Source of the DNA: Brevibacterium gallinarum
GTDB taxonomy: Bacteria; Actinomycetota; Actinomycetes; Actinomycetales; Brevibacteriaceae
Assembly (NCBI RefSeq): GCF_014836885.1
Contig: NZ_JACSPY010000005.1
Location: 1-64,000, forward strand
Reading direction: 5' to 3'
DNA length: 64,000 nucleotides
Both the position numbers and the translations under genes were made by a program. The notes below the pieces were generated by a model. The model was not told the DNA's origin. It did not search any database and saw only the letters and a list, made by a program, of their open reading frames with translations. Below are positions 44,277 through 55,504 of the stretch, in pieces. How positions within the stretch are numbered: the first letter of the stretch is position 1; each line of letters opens with the position of its first letter.

Positions 44277-45110
44277 TCAGATGTACTCTCCGGCGCCGAT
44301 CCGGTTGCTGATCTCACCGATCCCGGTGATCTCGACCGACACCTCGTCGCCGGGTGCCAGCCACCGCTCATCGGCCATGCCCACCCCGGCTGGGGTGCCG
44401 GTGAGGATGAGGTCGCCGGGCTCCAAGGTGATGATCGCCGACAGATACTCGACAAGCTCAGCCGGGCCGAAGACGAGGTCCCCGGTCGAATCCTGCTGCC
44501 GCACCTCCCCGTTCACGCGCGTCGTCAGCGTCGCCGCCGCCGGATCGAACGCATCAGCGGTGACCACGACCGGCCCGACCGCCGAGGAGGCCTCCCACAT
44601 CTTGCCCTGCAGCCACTGCTGGGTGCGCAGCTGATAGCCGCGCATCGAGAAGTCATTGGCCACCGTGTACCCGGCGATCGCCTCGGCCGCCGCGCCAGCA
44701 CTGGCCCGCCGGACCTGCGTGCCGATGACGATCGCCAGCTCGCCTTCGAAATCGAGCTTCTCGTCCTCCTGCGGGGCCACCACCTCGGCGCCGGGATCGG
44801 TGAGCGAGCGGGCGAACTTCGCAAACACCGTCGGGAACTCCGGGGTGTCCATCCCGACCTCGGCGATGTGATTGCGGTAATTCAGCCCGATGCACAGCAC
44901 CTTCGCCGGGTTCAGCACCGGCCGCAGCGTGCGCACCTCGTGTGCGGGGATCGCCGGCGCCGAGGCGGTGCGCGCCTGCTTGAGACCATCGGCGGCGGCG
45001 AGCAGCTGGCCGACGTCTGCGAAGCCGTGGATCGGCACATAGCCCTCGCCGGTCTGCAGTGCTGCGGTCGTGCCGCCGGTTGCGGTCAGGGTGATCGTCG
45101 CCAGTCTCAT
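44277..45110 (-). CDS. fumarylacetoacetate hydrolase family protein
   Basis: A 277-aa FAH-fold enzyme. 'KVLCIGLNYRNHIAEVGM' near 71, acidic metal ligands in 'EDEKLDFEGELAIVIGTQ' near 117 (the E-x-E-L pattern), 'YTVANDFSMRGYQLRTQQWL' near 149, 'VTADAFDPAAATLTTRVNG' and 'LEPGDLILTGTPAGVGM' near 233 are typical of acylpyruvase/hydroxyhepta-dienedioate isomerase-like members. It probably acts on a 2-oxo acid from aromatic or sugar-acid breakdown, but the substrate is not determined. ATG 45110 has GGAGG 5 nt upstream. It converges on the frameshifted SRPBCC gene. Confidence 0.88.
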   Translation of the reverse strand: MRLATITLTATGGTTAALQTGEGYVPIHGFADVGQLLAAADGLKQARTASAPAIPAHEVRTLRPVLNPAKVLCIGLNYRNHIAEVGMDTPEFPTVFAKFARSLTDPGAEVVAPQEDEKLDFEGELAIVIGTQVRRASAGAAAEAIAGYTVANDFSMRGYQLRTQQWLQGKMWEASSAVGPVVVTADAFDPAAATLTTRVNGEVRQQDSTGDLVFGPAELVEYLSAIITLEPGDLILTGTPAGVGMADERWLAPGDEVSVEITGIGEISNRIGAGEYI

Positions 45111-45184
45111 GGTGTCCTCCGTCGCTCATGCCGCAGGGACTGCGGCGCCGGTGCCGATACTCGCACCATATATTCCGTCGTTAA

Positions 45185-47907
<2,723 letters not shown>

Positions 47908-47919
<12 letters not shown>

Positions 47920-47967
47920 GTGGCAGCGCGGCAGGTCGAGCGGCAGCGCGGCAGGTTGAGCGGCAGC
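47908..47967 (+). repeat. three 20-bp tandem units across the DUF2079 stop codon
   Basis: GCGGCAGGCTGAGTGGCAGC, then two more units differing at 2-3 bases, start at 47908, 47928 and 47948. The first contains the stop codon TGA (47917-47919). Confidence 0.85.
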
Positions 47968-48073
47968 AGGGTGGAGCTGTCGTGAGGAGCGGCCCTCTGG
48001 CTTGACCAGATCACCTGACCGATCGGACCGTCACACCTCAGCGATCCGCCCACTGGGAGGTCCGCCCCACTGG

Positions 48074-48136
48074 GAAAGTTAGAAAAGTTATTCATGGTTT
48101 CCAGCCCTGAAACCATGAATAACTTTTCTAACTTTC
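48074..48136. repeat. 28-bp perfect AT-rich palindrome in convergent intergenic DNA
   Basis: Two 28-nt arms (48074-48101 and 48109-48136) are exact reverse complements around a 7-nt loop; the arm begins GAAAGTTAGAAAAG and ends TTCATGGTTTC. It is about one-third G+C in a genome near 70%. Just before it the 14-15 bp sequence TCCGCCC(C)ACTGGGA occurs twice (48045-48058, 48061-48075). It lies between the ends of the DUF2079 gene and the leftward YhhQ gene, where it could be a bidirectional terminator or a small palindromic element. Confidence 0.9.
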
Positions 48137-48251
48137 AGTCACCGGCATGCGTGACCGGTCCCACGAGTTCCGCCGGTGCGCCGGTAGGCTCACTGACTCG
48201 CCCGCCGGCGCGCTGTGACTAGCTCCGTCGCCAGCCTGTTTGAGCTTCCTG

Positions 48252-49127
48252 TCAGAGCTTCGCGGCGTTGGCGCGCAGGTGCTCGGCCTCGTCGACGTTG
48301 CCGTAGCTGGGCTCGTGGCGCTTGAAGACCTTGATGACCTGGTACGTCAGCGGCAGGCACAGCACCTCGACGGCGACCTTGTAGACGAAGCCGACGACGA
48401 TGTAGACGATGAAGTCGCTGCCGGGGATCACCCCGGCGAAGGCGATCGTGCAGAACAGCAGCGTGTCGGCGAACTCGCCCACGCCGGTCGAGCACATGAG
48501 CCTGACCCACAGCCGCTTCTCGCCCATCGCCCGCTTGACGCGCACGAGCACATACGAGTTCAGCAGCTGGCCGACGACGTAGCCGACGAGTGAGGCGAGC
48601 ACGATCCGCGGGTAGAAGCCGAGCACGGCTTCGAAAGCGGCCTGGTTCTCATAGCCGGGCCCAGGCGGTGAGATGAGCACGAGCCAGAAGACGAAGCTGG
48701 CGATGATCTGGAGCGCGAAGCCGGTGATGACGGCCTTGCGGGCTGCGGCGAAGCCGTAGACCTCGCTGATGACGTCGCCGAGGATGTAGGCGATCGGGAA
48801 GAGGAAGGCGCCGCCGTCGGTAACGATCGGCCCGAACCCGATGACCTTGGTCGCGGAGATGTTCGAGACGATGAGGACGACGCAGAAGACGGCGAGCACG
48901 ATCGCGTAGTACCGGCCGCGGGAGGTGGCGAAGGCCGCCAGCCGGGCACCGGCGCCGCCGGAGTCTGTGGCCGAGGTGCTGCCGGAGTCCGTGCCCGAGG
49001 CGGTGGCTGGGCGGCCGAGCGTGGGGGACTGGGTGTTTACCGCCGGGTGCTCGCTGTGCGGACCCGGCTGCCCAGATGCAGCAGGCCTGTCGGTGTTCTC
49101 AGGGTTCAACGGAGATCTCCTGTCCAT
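48252..49127 (-). CDS. queuosine precursor transporter, YhhQ/VUT-1 family
   Basis: A 291-aa membrane protein imports preQ0/preQ1 or related 7-deazaguanines. The first 65 residues are hydrophilic and low complexity. From there 'VLAVFCVVLIVSNISATKVI' near 77, 'DGGAFLFPIAYILGDVISEV' near 104 and 'YGFAAARKAVITGFALQII' are the family signature, and six helices follow ('FADTLLFCTIAFAGVIPGS' near 224). ATG 49127 overlaps the upstream YbaK-type gene by 29 nt and has no RBS, so a later start inside the low-complexity region (for example GTG near 49041) is possible. With tgt on the other side of DUF2079 it completes queuosine salvage. Confidence 0.9.
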   Translation of the reverse strand: MDRRSPLNPENTDRPAASGQPGPHSEHPAVNTQSPTLGRPATASGTDSGSTSATDSGGAGARLAAFATSRGRYYAIVLAVFCVVLIVSNISATKVIGFGPIVTDGGAFLFPIAYILGDVISEVYGFAAARKAVITGFALQIIASFVFWLVLISPPGPGYENQAAFEAVLGFYPRIVLASLVGYVVGQLLNSYVLVRVKRAMGEKRLWVRLMCSTGVGEFADTLLFCTIAFAGVIPGSDFIVYIVVGFVYKVAVEVLCLPLTYQVIKVFKRHEPSYGNVDEAEHLRANAAKL

Positions 49128-49566
49128 TCGTCAGAGTGATGAGCTGATCGTAGGTCATGGGCACCATCGAGTCGGCAGTGCCGCCGGCGGCCCACAGCTC
49201 GGGATAGTCGCGCAATGCGACGTCGATGTAGGTGCGCACCGGGGACGGGTGGCCGCACGGGGCGACCCCGCCGATCACCTGTCCAGTCGCCGACTTCACC
49301 AGGTCGGCGCTGGCCCGGCCGAGCTTCTTCGCGCCGATGATCTCGGCGACATGGTCGGTGTCGACGCGGTGGCGGCCGGAGGTCATGATGAGCACGGCCT
49401 CGCCGTCGGCGTCGAAGATGAGGCTGTTGGCGATCGCCCCGACCTCGACGCCGAGGTACGCGGCAGCGGCCTTGGCGGTGTTCGTCTGCTCGGTCAGCAG
49501 CGTGATCTCCGCGTCGATGCCGGCGGCCTCAAGGTCCCGGGCGACGGCGGTGTTGCGTGCGTGCAT
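49099..49566 (-). CDS. YbaK/EbsC-type aminoacyl-tRNA deacylase
   Basis: A 155-aa single-domain protein hydrolysing mischarged tRNA. 'AAAAYLGVEVGAIANSLIF', 'AVLIMTSGRHRVDTDHVAEI', 'KKLGRASADLVKSATGQVI' and 'GGVAPCGHPSPVRTYID' correspond to the YbaK fold. The motif 'TGQVIGGVAPCGHP' is diagnostic for the EbsC/YbaK group (conserved G-x-x-P loop). ATG 49566 was chosen because AAAGGA lies 5 nt upstream; an in-frame extension is unsupported. Its end overlaps the YhhQ start. Confidence 0.9.
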   Translation of the reverse strand: MHARNTAVARDLEAAGIDAEITLLTEQTNTAKAAAAYLGVEVGAIANSLIFDADGEAVLIMTSGRHRVDTDHVAEIIGAKKLGRASADLVKSATGQVIGGVAPCGHPSPVRTYIDVALRDYPELWAAGGTADSMVPMTYDQLITLTNGQEISVEP

Positions 49567-49606
49567 GGTGTCCTTTCTCAGGTCGTGGCGGGATGGCTGG
49601 GCGGGG

Positions 49607-51754
49607 TCAGTCTGCGGTCTCGTGGCGCGGGGCGAAGCCGCGCCGGCGCAGCAGCGGACCGACATCCGGGCTCTGGCCGAAGAAGTCGGTGAAAGTCTCC
49701 ATCGGATCGGTCGAGAAGCCCGGGGCGAGCACAGCGCGGCGGAAAGCCTCGCCTGCCTCGGGGTTGAGCCCGCCGTGTTCCTCGAACCATTCGGTGGCGA
49801 AGGCCGCGAGCATCTCGGCCTGCAGATACGCGTAGTAGCCGGCAGCGTAACCGCTGGTGAAGATGTGCGAGAAGTACGTCGTGCGGTAGCGCGGCGGCAC
49901 GAGCGGGGAGAAGTTCGCCGCCTCCAGCACCGCGGTCTCGAAGGTCAGCACATCGTCGACGCGCTCGCCGGCTTCGAGCAGGTGCCAGCTCTGGTCGAGT
50001 AGCGCGGCTGCGAGGTATTCGATCGTGTCGAACCCGGCACCGAAGTCATCGGCTTGCCGGATCCGCTCGACGAGCGCCTCGGGGATCGGCTCCCCGGTCT
50101 CGACGTGACGGGCGTAGTGCGGCAGCACCTGCGGGTGCAGCGCCCACATCTCGTTGAGCTGGGAGGGGAACTCGACGTAGTCGCGCGGGACCGCGGTGCC
50201 GGCCCGATCCGGGTAGGTGCTGTCGGAGAACAGGCCGTGGAAGACGTGGCCGAACTCGTGGAACAGGGTGCGCACCTCGTCCATGCTCAACAGGCACGGC
50301 TGCCCGGCCGTCGGCCGGGTGATGTTCATCGTCATCGAGATGATCGGCAGCTCACCGGTCAGCCGGCCCGGCGAGACGAGCTGGTCCATCCACGCTCCAC
50401 CGCGCTTGCCGTCGCGGGCGAAGGGATCGACGCAGATGAGGCCGATGACCCGGTCGTTCTCGACCGCCTCGTAGACGGTGACGTCCGGATGCCAGGCCTT
50501 GACCGGCTCCCCGCTCTCATCAGTGGCGAGCTGGAACTCGACGCCGTAGAGCCGGCCGGCGGCGTAGAAGACACCGTCGTGCAGCACCCGGGTGAGCTCG
50601 AAGTAGGCGGCCACCTGCTGCGGGTCGAGGGAGTAGCGCTCGCTCTGCAGCCGCTGCAGCCAGTAGCGCACGTCGGCCGGGGCGATCTGCTCGGGTGCGA
50701 ACTGCTCGTGGATTGCTGCGATCTCAGCCTCGAAGGTCTGGCGAGCCGGGTTGAGGACACCGGCGAGCAGGTCGCCGACGGCATCGGGGCTGTCGGCGGT
50801 CTCATCGTCGATGGTGTATTCGGCGAAGCTGCGGAAACCCAGCAGCTGGGCGAGCTCGGCGCGCAGTGTGGTGATGTCGCTGACGATCTGCCGGGTGTCA
50901 TGCTCCCCGCCGCGGCAGCCGCGGGCGATCGAGTGCTCGAAGATCCGCTGCCGGGAGGCCGGCTCATGCAGCTGCGCCAGCTGCGGCTGCTGGGTGAAGT
51001 TCAGCAGCGGCAGCACATAGCCGCCCTGTTCATCGCTGCCGTTGCCGTCCGCACCGGCGCGTTCGGCAGCAGCCTGGACTGCCGCCTCGGGCAGCCCGGC
51101 GAGTGCGGCGGCGTCGTCGAAGCGCACGGCCAGCGCCGAGGTGTCGGCGGCCAGGTGCCGGGAGAAGGCCTTCTCCAGCCGGTCGAGCTCAGCGGAGATC
51201 GCAGCGACCCGGGTCCGCTCAGCCTCATCGAGCCGCACGCCGGTGCGCACGAAGTCGCGGATGAGCAGCTCATGGTGGCGCTTGTCCTCCGGATTCAGCT
51301 CACTCGTCGGCACCGCTTCGAGCCGGGCGAACAGCTGCCCGTCGAGCAGCAGCTGCAGACGTGAGCGCACGAGCTGCTGGGAGGCAGCGGCCAGGGCGGT
51401 GCCGAACTCCTCGGTCTGCAGGTTCGACTCGAACAGTCGCATGAGCGCCTGCAGCCGGAACGCCGGTTCCTTGGCCTGGTCGATGCGGATGGTCGTGTTC
51501 GTCAGCGACGGCTCCTCAGTCTGCGCGAGGATCGCGGCGACTGCCTGCCGCTGGGCGGCGACCACCGCCTCGGCGGCGGTCGTGAAGTGACCCGGCTCGA
51601 TTGCGGCGACATCGGGCAGCCGCAGCCCGACCGGACCGTGGATGTAGTCGAGCACCGGATTCGACCCCGGCGCGGTCACCGGCGTTGAGGCCAGCGCCGT
51701 TCCGTCATTCGGCGGCGTGGGCTCGGACGCGGCGGGGTGACCGTCGGAATGCAC
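49607..51754 (-). CDS. M3-family oligopeptidase (thimet/Dcp type)
   Basis: A 715-aa cytosolic zinc peptidase that degrades short peptides. The zinc site is 'VRTLFHEFGHVFHGLFSD' near 500 with HEFGH, plus a downstream Glu in 'EFPSQLNEMWALHP' near 525. N-terminal helical region 'LRLPDVAAIEPGHFTTAAEA', 'TTIRIDQAKEPAFRLQALMR' and 'NSDEQGGYVLPLLNFTQQPQL' (split across the text) is as in Dcp/oligopeptidase A. GTG 51754 was chosen because AAGGAG lies 7 nt upstream. An in-frame extension beyond 51754 overlaps the divergent MFS gene. Its end is 40 nt upstream of the YbaK gene start, so they may be cotranscribed. Confidence 0.92.
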   Translation of the reverse strand: MHSDGHPAASEPTPPNDGTALASTPVTAPGSNPVLDYIHGPVGLRLPDVAAIEPGHFTTAAEAVVAAQRQAVAAILAQTEEPSLTNTTIRIDQAKEPAFRLQALMRLFESNLQTEEFGTALAAASQQLVRSRLQLLLDGQLFARLEAVPTSELNPEDKRHHELLIRDFVRTGVRLDEAERTRVAAISAELDRLEKAFSRHLAADTSALAVRFDDAAALAGLPEAAVQAAAERAGADGNGSDEQGGYVLPLLNFTQQPQLAQLHEPASRQRIFEHSIARGCRGGEHDTRQIVSDITTLRAELAQLLGFRSFAEYTIDDETADSPDAVGDLLAGVLNPARQTFEAEIAAIHEQFAPEQIAPADVRYWLQRLQSERYSLDPQQVAAYFELTRVLHDGVFYAAGRLYGVEFQLATDESGEPVKAWHPDVTVYEAVENDRVIGLICVDPFARDGKRGGAWMDQLVSPGRLTGELPIISMTMNITRPTAGQPCLLSMDEVRTLFHEFGHVFHGLFSDSTYPDRAGTAVPRDYVEFPSQLNEMWALHPQVLPHYARHVETGEPIPEALVERIRQADDFGAGFDTIEYLAAALLDQSWHLLEAGERVDDVLTFETAVLEAANFSPLVPPRYRTTYFSHIFTSGYAAGYYAYLQAEMLAAFATEWFEEHGGLNPEAGEAFRRAVLAPGFSTDPMETFTDFFGQSPDVGPLLRRRGFAPRHETAD

Positions 51755-51802
51755 TGCGGACTCCTTCTTCTGCGCGCTCAGCGCGCGCGTATGCTGGGAC
51801 TG

Positions 51803-53059
51803 ATGAGTGAGGACGACCGGGGCTTCGAGGGGTATCGGCGCGGGGAGCCGATGACGCGCAGGATCGAGATCGGCCTGCTCATGGCGGGCCTGGCGACCTT
51901 CACTCTGCTGTACAACACTCAGGCCATTCTGCCGTATTTCGTCCGCGACTACAGCATCTCCCCGACCAGCGCTGCGCTCTCCGTCTCCGCTGCCACCGCC
52001 GGCCTGGCCCTCGGGCTCATCGTCGCAGCACCGGTCAGCGAGCGGATCGGACGCGTGCGCCTCATCCGCTGGTCGCTGCTCGCAGCCTCCATCCTCGGGA
52101 TCGGCGTCGCCTTCGTCGATGACTGGGCGCTGTTCCTGCTTGCCCGCTTCGTCATGGGCGTGGTGCTCGCCGGGCTGCCGGCGACTGCCGCGGTGTACCT
52201 GCGCGAGGAGATCCACCCGTCCTATGCGACCTCGGCGACGGGGCTGTACATCTTCGGTACGACGATCGGCGGGCTGTCTGCCCGGTTAGTGACCACCGGC
52301 ACGATCGACATCCTCGACCGCCTCGGACTCACCGCGGCTATGCCGCTGAGCCCGGCGCACATGGCGCTGGCGGCCACCGCGGTCGTGTCGATCATCTGCG
52401 CGGCCGCCTGCTGGGCGCTGCTGCCCGAATCCCGCGGATTCCACCCCCGCCGGCAGTCCCCGCGCGAACTCATCGGAAGCTTCGGCCGGGCCTTCCGCGA
52501 CCCGGTGCTGCTGGGCCTGTACCTGACCGGCGGGCTCGGCATGGGCGTATTCGTCGGTGCCTTCAACGTCCTCGGCTTCCGCCTGGAGGCCGAACCGTAC
52601 CTGCTCTCAATCGGCGCGATCGGCCTGCTCTACCTCATCTACCCGGTCGCCGGCACCGTCAGCGCACTCGCCGGCCGGGCCGCCGACCGGTATTCGCTGC
52701 GCTCGATGATGCCCTTCGGCTCGCTCATCGCGCTCATCGGCATCGGCCTGCTCATCGCCCGCCCGCTCGTCGTCATCATCGTCGGCATGGCAGTGCTGGC
52801 GATGGGCTTCTTCATCATGCACTCGCTGGCCTCAGCCTGGGTGGCGGTGCGTGCGAAGGCCTCGGTCGGGGTGCCGGCGCAGGCGGCATCGATGTACATG
52901 CTCTTCTACTACGGCGGCTCCTCGATCAACGGCAACCTGGCACCTGCCGCATGGGAGCTCGGCGGCTGGACCGGGGTGACGATCCTCATCGGCGCGATGA
53001 TGGCTGTTGCCTTCGTCATCGCGCTGCTGCTCGGCCGCTCCCGGCCGGTCGTCACCTGA
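51803..53059 (+). CDS. MFS transporter, YnfM/inner-membrane exporter type
   Basis: A 418-aa, 12-helix MFS protein: 'TLLYNTQAILPYFVRDYSIS' near 36, motif A-like 'VSERIGRVRLIRWSLL' near 77, 'LARFVMGVVLAGLPATAAVY' near 113 and 'YIFGTTIGGLSARLVT' near 150. These match the YnfM/AraJ-like exporter branch; substrate unknown. ATG 51803 was chosen: TATGCT (51790-51795) lies exactly 7 nt upstream and no RBS is present, so a leaderless transcript is likely. An alternative ATG at 51851 is less likely. The divergent M3 peptidase start is 48 nt away. Confidence 0.85.
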   Translation: MSEDDRGFEGYRRGEPMTRRIEIGLLMAGLATFTLLYNTQAILPYFVRDYSISPTSAALSVSAATAGLALGLIVAAPVSERIGRVRLIRWSLLAASILGIGVAFVDDWALFLLARFVMGVVLAGLPATAAVYLREEIHPSYATSATGLYIFGTTIGGLSARLVTTGTIDILDRLGLTAAMPLSPAHMALAATAVVSIICAAACWALLPESRGFHPRRQSPRELIGSFGRAFRDPVLLGLYLTGGLGMGVFVGAFNVLGFRLEAEPYLLSIGAIGLLYLIYPVAGTVSALAGRAADRYSLRSMMPFGSLIALIGIGLLIARPLVVIIVGMAVLAMGFFIMHSLASAWVAVRAKASVGVPAQAASMYMLFYYGGSSINGNLAPAAWELGGWTGVTILIGAMMAVAFVIALLLGRSRPVVT

Positions 53060-53079
53060 GGTGCGCGGCGGGTTCTCCA

Positions 53080-53101
53080 CCGCTCCCGAGGCGGTGGCCG
53101 A
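53080..53101 (-). repeat. dispersed motif copy, reverse orientation
   Basis: Reverse copy CCGCTCCCGAGGCGGTGGCCG; core 53086-53095. It lies between the MFS stop and the aldehyde dehydrogenase. Confidence 0.65.
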
Positions 53102-53232
53102 GTTGTGTGCGAATCCCCAGTCGGTGCCTGTTGAGATCTGCATCACACGCTCATAGGGTGAGGGTACGCCGCGCCCCTGCGGCCTGCAGCGGTGCTGTCG
53201 CACCCCTCCAACCGTCTCAATGAGGAGCATCC

Positions 53233-54756
53233 ATGACTGTTTACGCGCAGCCGGGATCTGAGGGCGCCAAGGTCGCCTTCGAGTCCCGTTACGACAACTA
53301 CATCGGCGGCGACTGGGTCAAGCCGGTCAAGGGCAACTACTTCGAGAACATCACCCCGGTCACCGGCAAGGCCTTCACCGAGGTCGCACAGTCCACTGCC
53401 GAGGATGTCGAACTCGCCCTCGACGCCGCACACAAGGCCGCGCCGGCCTGGGGCAAGACCTCGGTGGCTGAACGGGCGGTGATCCTGAATAAAATCGCCG
53501 ACCGGATCGAGGAGAACCTCGAGATGCTCGCGGTCGCCGAAACCTGGGACAACGGCAAGGCGATCCGCGAACCGCTCAACGCCGACCTGCCGCTGGCGAT
53601 CGACCACTTCCGCTATTTCGCCGGTGCGATCCGCGCCCAGGAGGGCACGCTGTCCCAGATCGACGAGGACACCGTCGCCTACCACTTCAAGGAGCCGCTC
53701 GGCGTCGTCGGCCAGATCATCCCGTGGAACTTCCCGCTGCTCATGGCCGTGTGGAAGCTCGCCCCGGCCCTGGCGGCCGGCAACTGCGTCGTGCTCAAGC
53801 CCGCTGAGCAGACCCCGGCCTCGATCATGGTGCTCGTCGACCTCATCGGCGACCTGCTGCCGCCGGGCGTCCTCAACGTCGTCAACGGCTTCGGTGTGGA
53901 GACCGGCAAGCCGCTGGCCTCGAACAAGCGCATCGCCAAGGTCGCCTTCACCGGTGAGACCACCACCGGCCGGCTCATCATGCAGTACGCCTCCCAGAAC
54001 CTCATCCCGGTGACCCTGGAGCTCGGCGGCAAGAGCCCGAACATCTTCTTCGCCGACGTCATGGCGGACAAGGACGCCTTCTACGACAAGGCGCTGGAGG
54101 GCTTTGCGATGTTCGGCCTCAATCAGGGCGAGGTGTGCACGTGCCCGTCGCGCGCACTCGTGCAGGAGTCGATCTTCGATGAGTTCGTCGAGGCTGGGCT
54201 CGAGCGCGTCAGGGCGATCAAGCAGGGCAATCCGCTCGATACGGATATGCAGGTCGGTGCGCAGGCGTCGAACGACCAGTTCGAGAAGATCAAGTCCTAC
54301 CTCGACATCGGCAAGCAGGAGGGCGCCGAGGTGCTCATCGGCGGCGAGGTGCTCGAGCTCGACGGCGACCTGGCCGGCGGCTTCTACATCCAGCCGACGG
54401 TGTTCAAGGGCCAGAACTCGATGCGCATCTTCCAGGAGGAGATCTTCGGGCCCGTCGTCGCACTGACCTCGTTCAGCGACTACGACGAGGCGATGTCGAT
54501 CGCCAATGACACCCTCTACGGCCTCGGCGCCGGCGTGTGGAGCCGCAGCGGCAACGTCGCCTACCGGGCCGGCCGTGAGATCCAGGCCGGACGCGTGTGG
54601 GTGAACAACTACCACAACTACCCGGCGCACGCGGCCTTCGGCGGCTATAAGTCCTCGGGCATCGGCCGGGAGAACCACCTCATGATGCTCGATCACTACC
54701 AGCAGACGAAGAACATGCTCGTCAGCTACTCAGAAGACGCCCTCGGCTTCTTCTGA
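53233..54756 (+). CDS. NAD(P)-dependent aldehyde dehydrogenase (acetaldehyde/ExaC type)
   Basis: A 507-aa ALDH. '[20 protein letters not shown]' near 157, '[16 protein letters not shown]' with catalytic Glu near 262, '[12 protein letters not shown]' with catalytic Cys near 302, and '[14 protein letters not shown]' near 397. The double Cys motif CTCPSR and the high conservation resemble acetaldehyde dehydrogenases AldB/ExaC. GAGGAG lies 6 nt before ATG 53233. The DUF779 gene follows, its usual partner. Substrates likely are acetaldehyde or other small aldehydes from alcohols. Confidence 0.94.
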   Translation: MTVYAQPGSEGAKVAFESRYDNYIGGDWVKPVKGNYFENITPVTGKAFTEVAQSTAEDVELALDAAHKAAPAWGKTSVAERAVILNKIADRIEENLEMLAVAETWDNGKAIREPLNADLPLAIDHFRYFAGAIRAQEGTLSQIDEDTVAYHFKEPLGVVGQIIPWNFPLLMAVWKLAPALAAGNCVVLKPAEQTPASIMVLVDLIGDLLPPGVLNVVNGFGVETGKPLASNKRIAKVAFTGETTTGRLIMQYASQNLIPVTLELGGKSPNIFFADVMADKDAFYDKALEGFAMFGLNQGEVCTCPSRALVQESIFDEFVEAGLERVRAIKQGNPLDTDMQVGAQASNDQFEKIKSYLDIGKQEGAEVLIGGEVLELDGDLAGGFYIQPTVFKGQNSMRIFQEEIFGPVVALTSFSDYDEAMSIANDTLYGLGAGVWSRSGNVAYRAGREIQAGRVWVNNYHNYPAHAAFGGYKSSGIGRENHLMMLDHYQQTKNMLVSYSEDALGFF

Positions 54757-54913
54757 TCCTGCCACCTGCGACGGGCCGGGCCGACGCACAGCACCTGTGC
54801 CGGCCGGCGGCCAGACCGCTCGCCGACCCGCGGTCAGATCGCTCGCCGGCCAGGCTGCCGGCCCGGCCCGTCGCAGCAGCACAGTGCACGCATGTGCACG
54901 GAGATGAGGTCCG

Positions 54914-55372
54914 ATGTCCGATGACACCACCATCGCCGAAGGAGCCGCCGCAGCGGCAGCAGATCCGGCCGTGCTCGACTCCGCGCCGACGATCGAGGGG
55001 GAGACCCGTTCACGGGTCGCCCTGACGGAGGCGGCCGTCGAGCTGCTCCAGCAGCTCATCGACCAGCACGGGGACCTGATGTTCCATCAGTCCGGTGGCT
55101 GCTGTGACGGGTCGACGCCGATGTGCTTCCCCGCAGGGGAGTTCCTCACCTCGGATGCCGACGTGCTGCTGGGCCGGTTCGAGATCCCGCGGCCGGCCGG
55201 CACCACCTCGGAGCTGGAGTTCTGGATGTCAGCCGAGCAGTTCAACTACTGGAAGCACACGCATCTGACCGTCGATGTCGTGCCCGGGCGCGGCGCCGGA
55301 TTCAGCGTCGAGACGCCGACCGGCAAGCGGTTCCTCATCCGCTCGACCCTGATGGACGTCGACGAGGGCTGA
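54914..55372 (+). CDS. DUF779 protein linked to aldehyde dehydrogenase
   Basis: A 152-aa protein with 'ALTEAAVELLQQLIDQHGDL' near 36, 'MFHQSGGCCDGSTPMCFPAG' near 57, and 'SELEFWMSAEQFNYWKHTHL' near 100. The GGCCDG and CF Cys cluster probably binds metal. The family is nearly always next to ALDH genes and its role (perhaps aldehyde detoxification or ALDH maturation) is unproven. ATG 54914 has GAGATGAGG upstream. A strong hairpin terminator follows 17 nt after the stop. Confidence 0.9.
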   Translation: MSDDTTIAEGAAAAAADPAVLDSAPTIEGETRSRVALTEAAVELLQQLIDQHGDLMFHQSGGCCDGSTPMCFPAGEFLTSDADVLLGRFEIPRPAGTTSELEFWMSAEQFNYWKHTHLTVDVVPGRGAGFSVETPTGKRFLIRSTLMDVDEG

Positions 55373-55389
55373 CCGCACCGCCGGGACAC

Positions 55390-55426
55390 GACTGGGGCCA
55401 GGAGAGTGAATCTCCTGGCCCCAGTC
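55390..55426 (+). terminator. hairpin terminator between DUF779 and L,D-transpeptidase genes
   Basis: Perfect 16-bp stem GACTGGGGCCAGGAGA / TCTCCTGGCCCCAGTC with a 5-nt loop. Located at convergent gene ends, it could act in both directions. Confidence 0.85.
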
Positions 55427-55504
55427 AGCTGTCTGTCTGCCGGCCCGCTCGGTGCCCCGCCCCCGGCGCGGTGGTCTCGCGGTATTGCGGCGCGGCGGTG
55501 CTGC

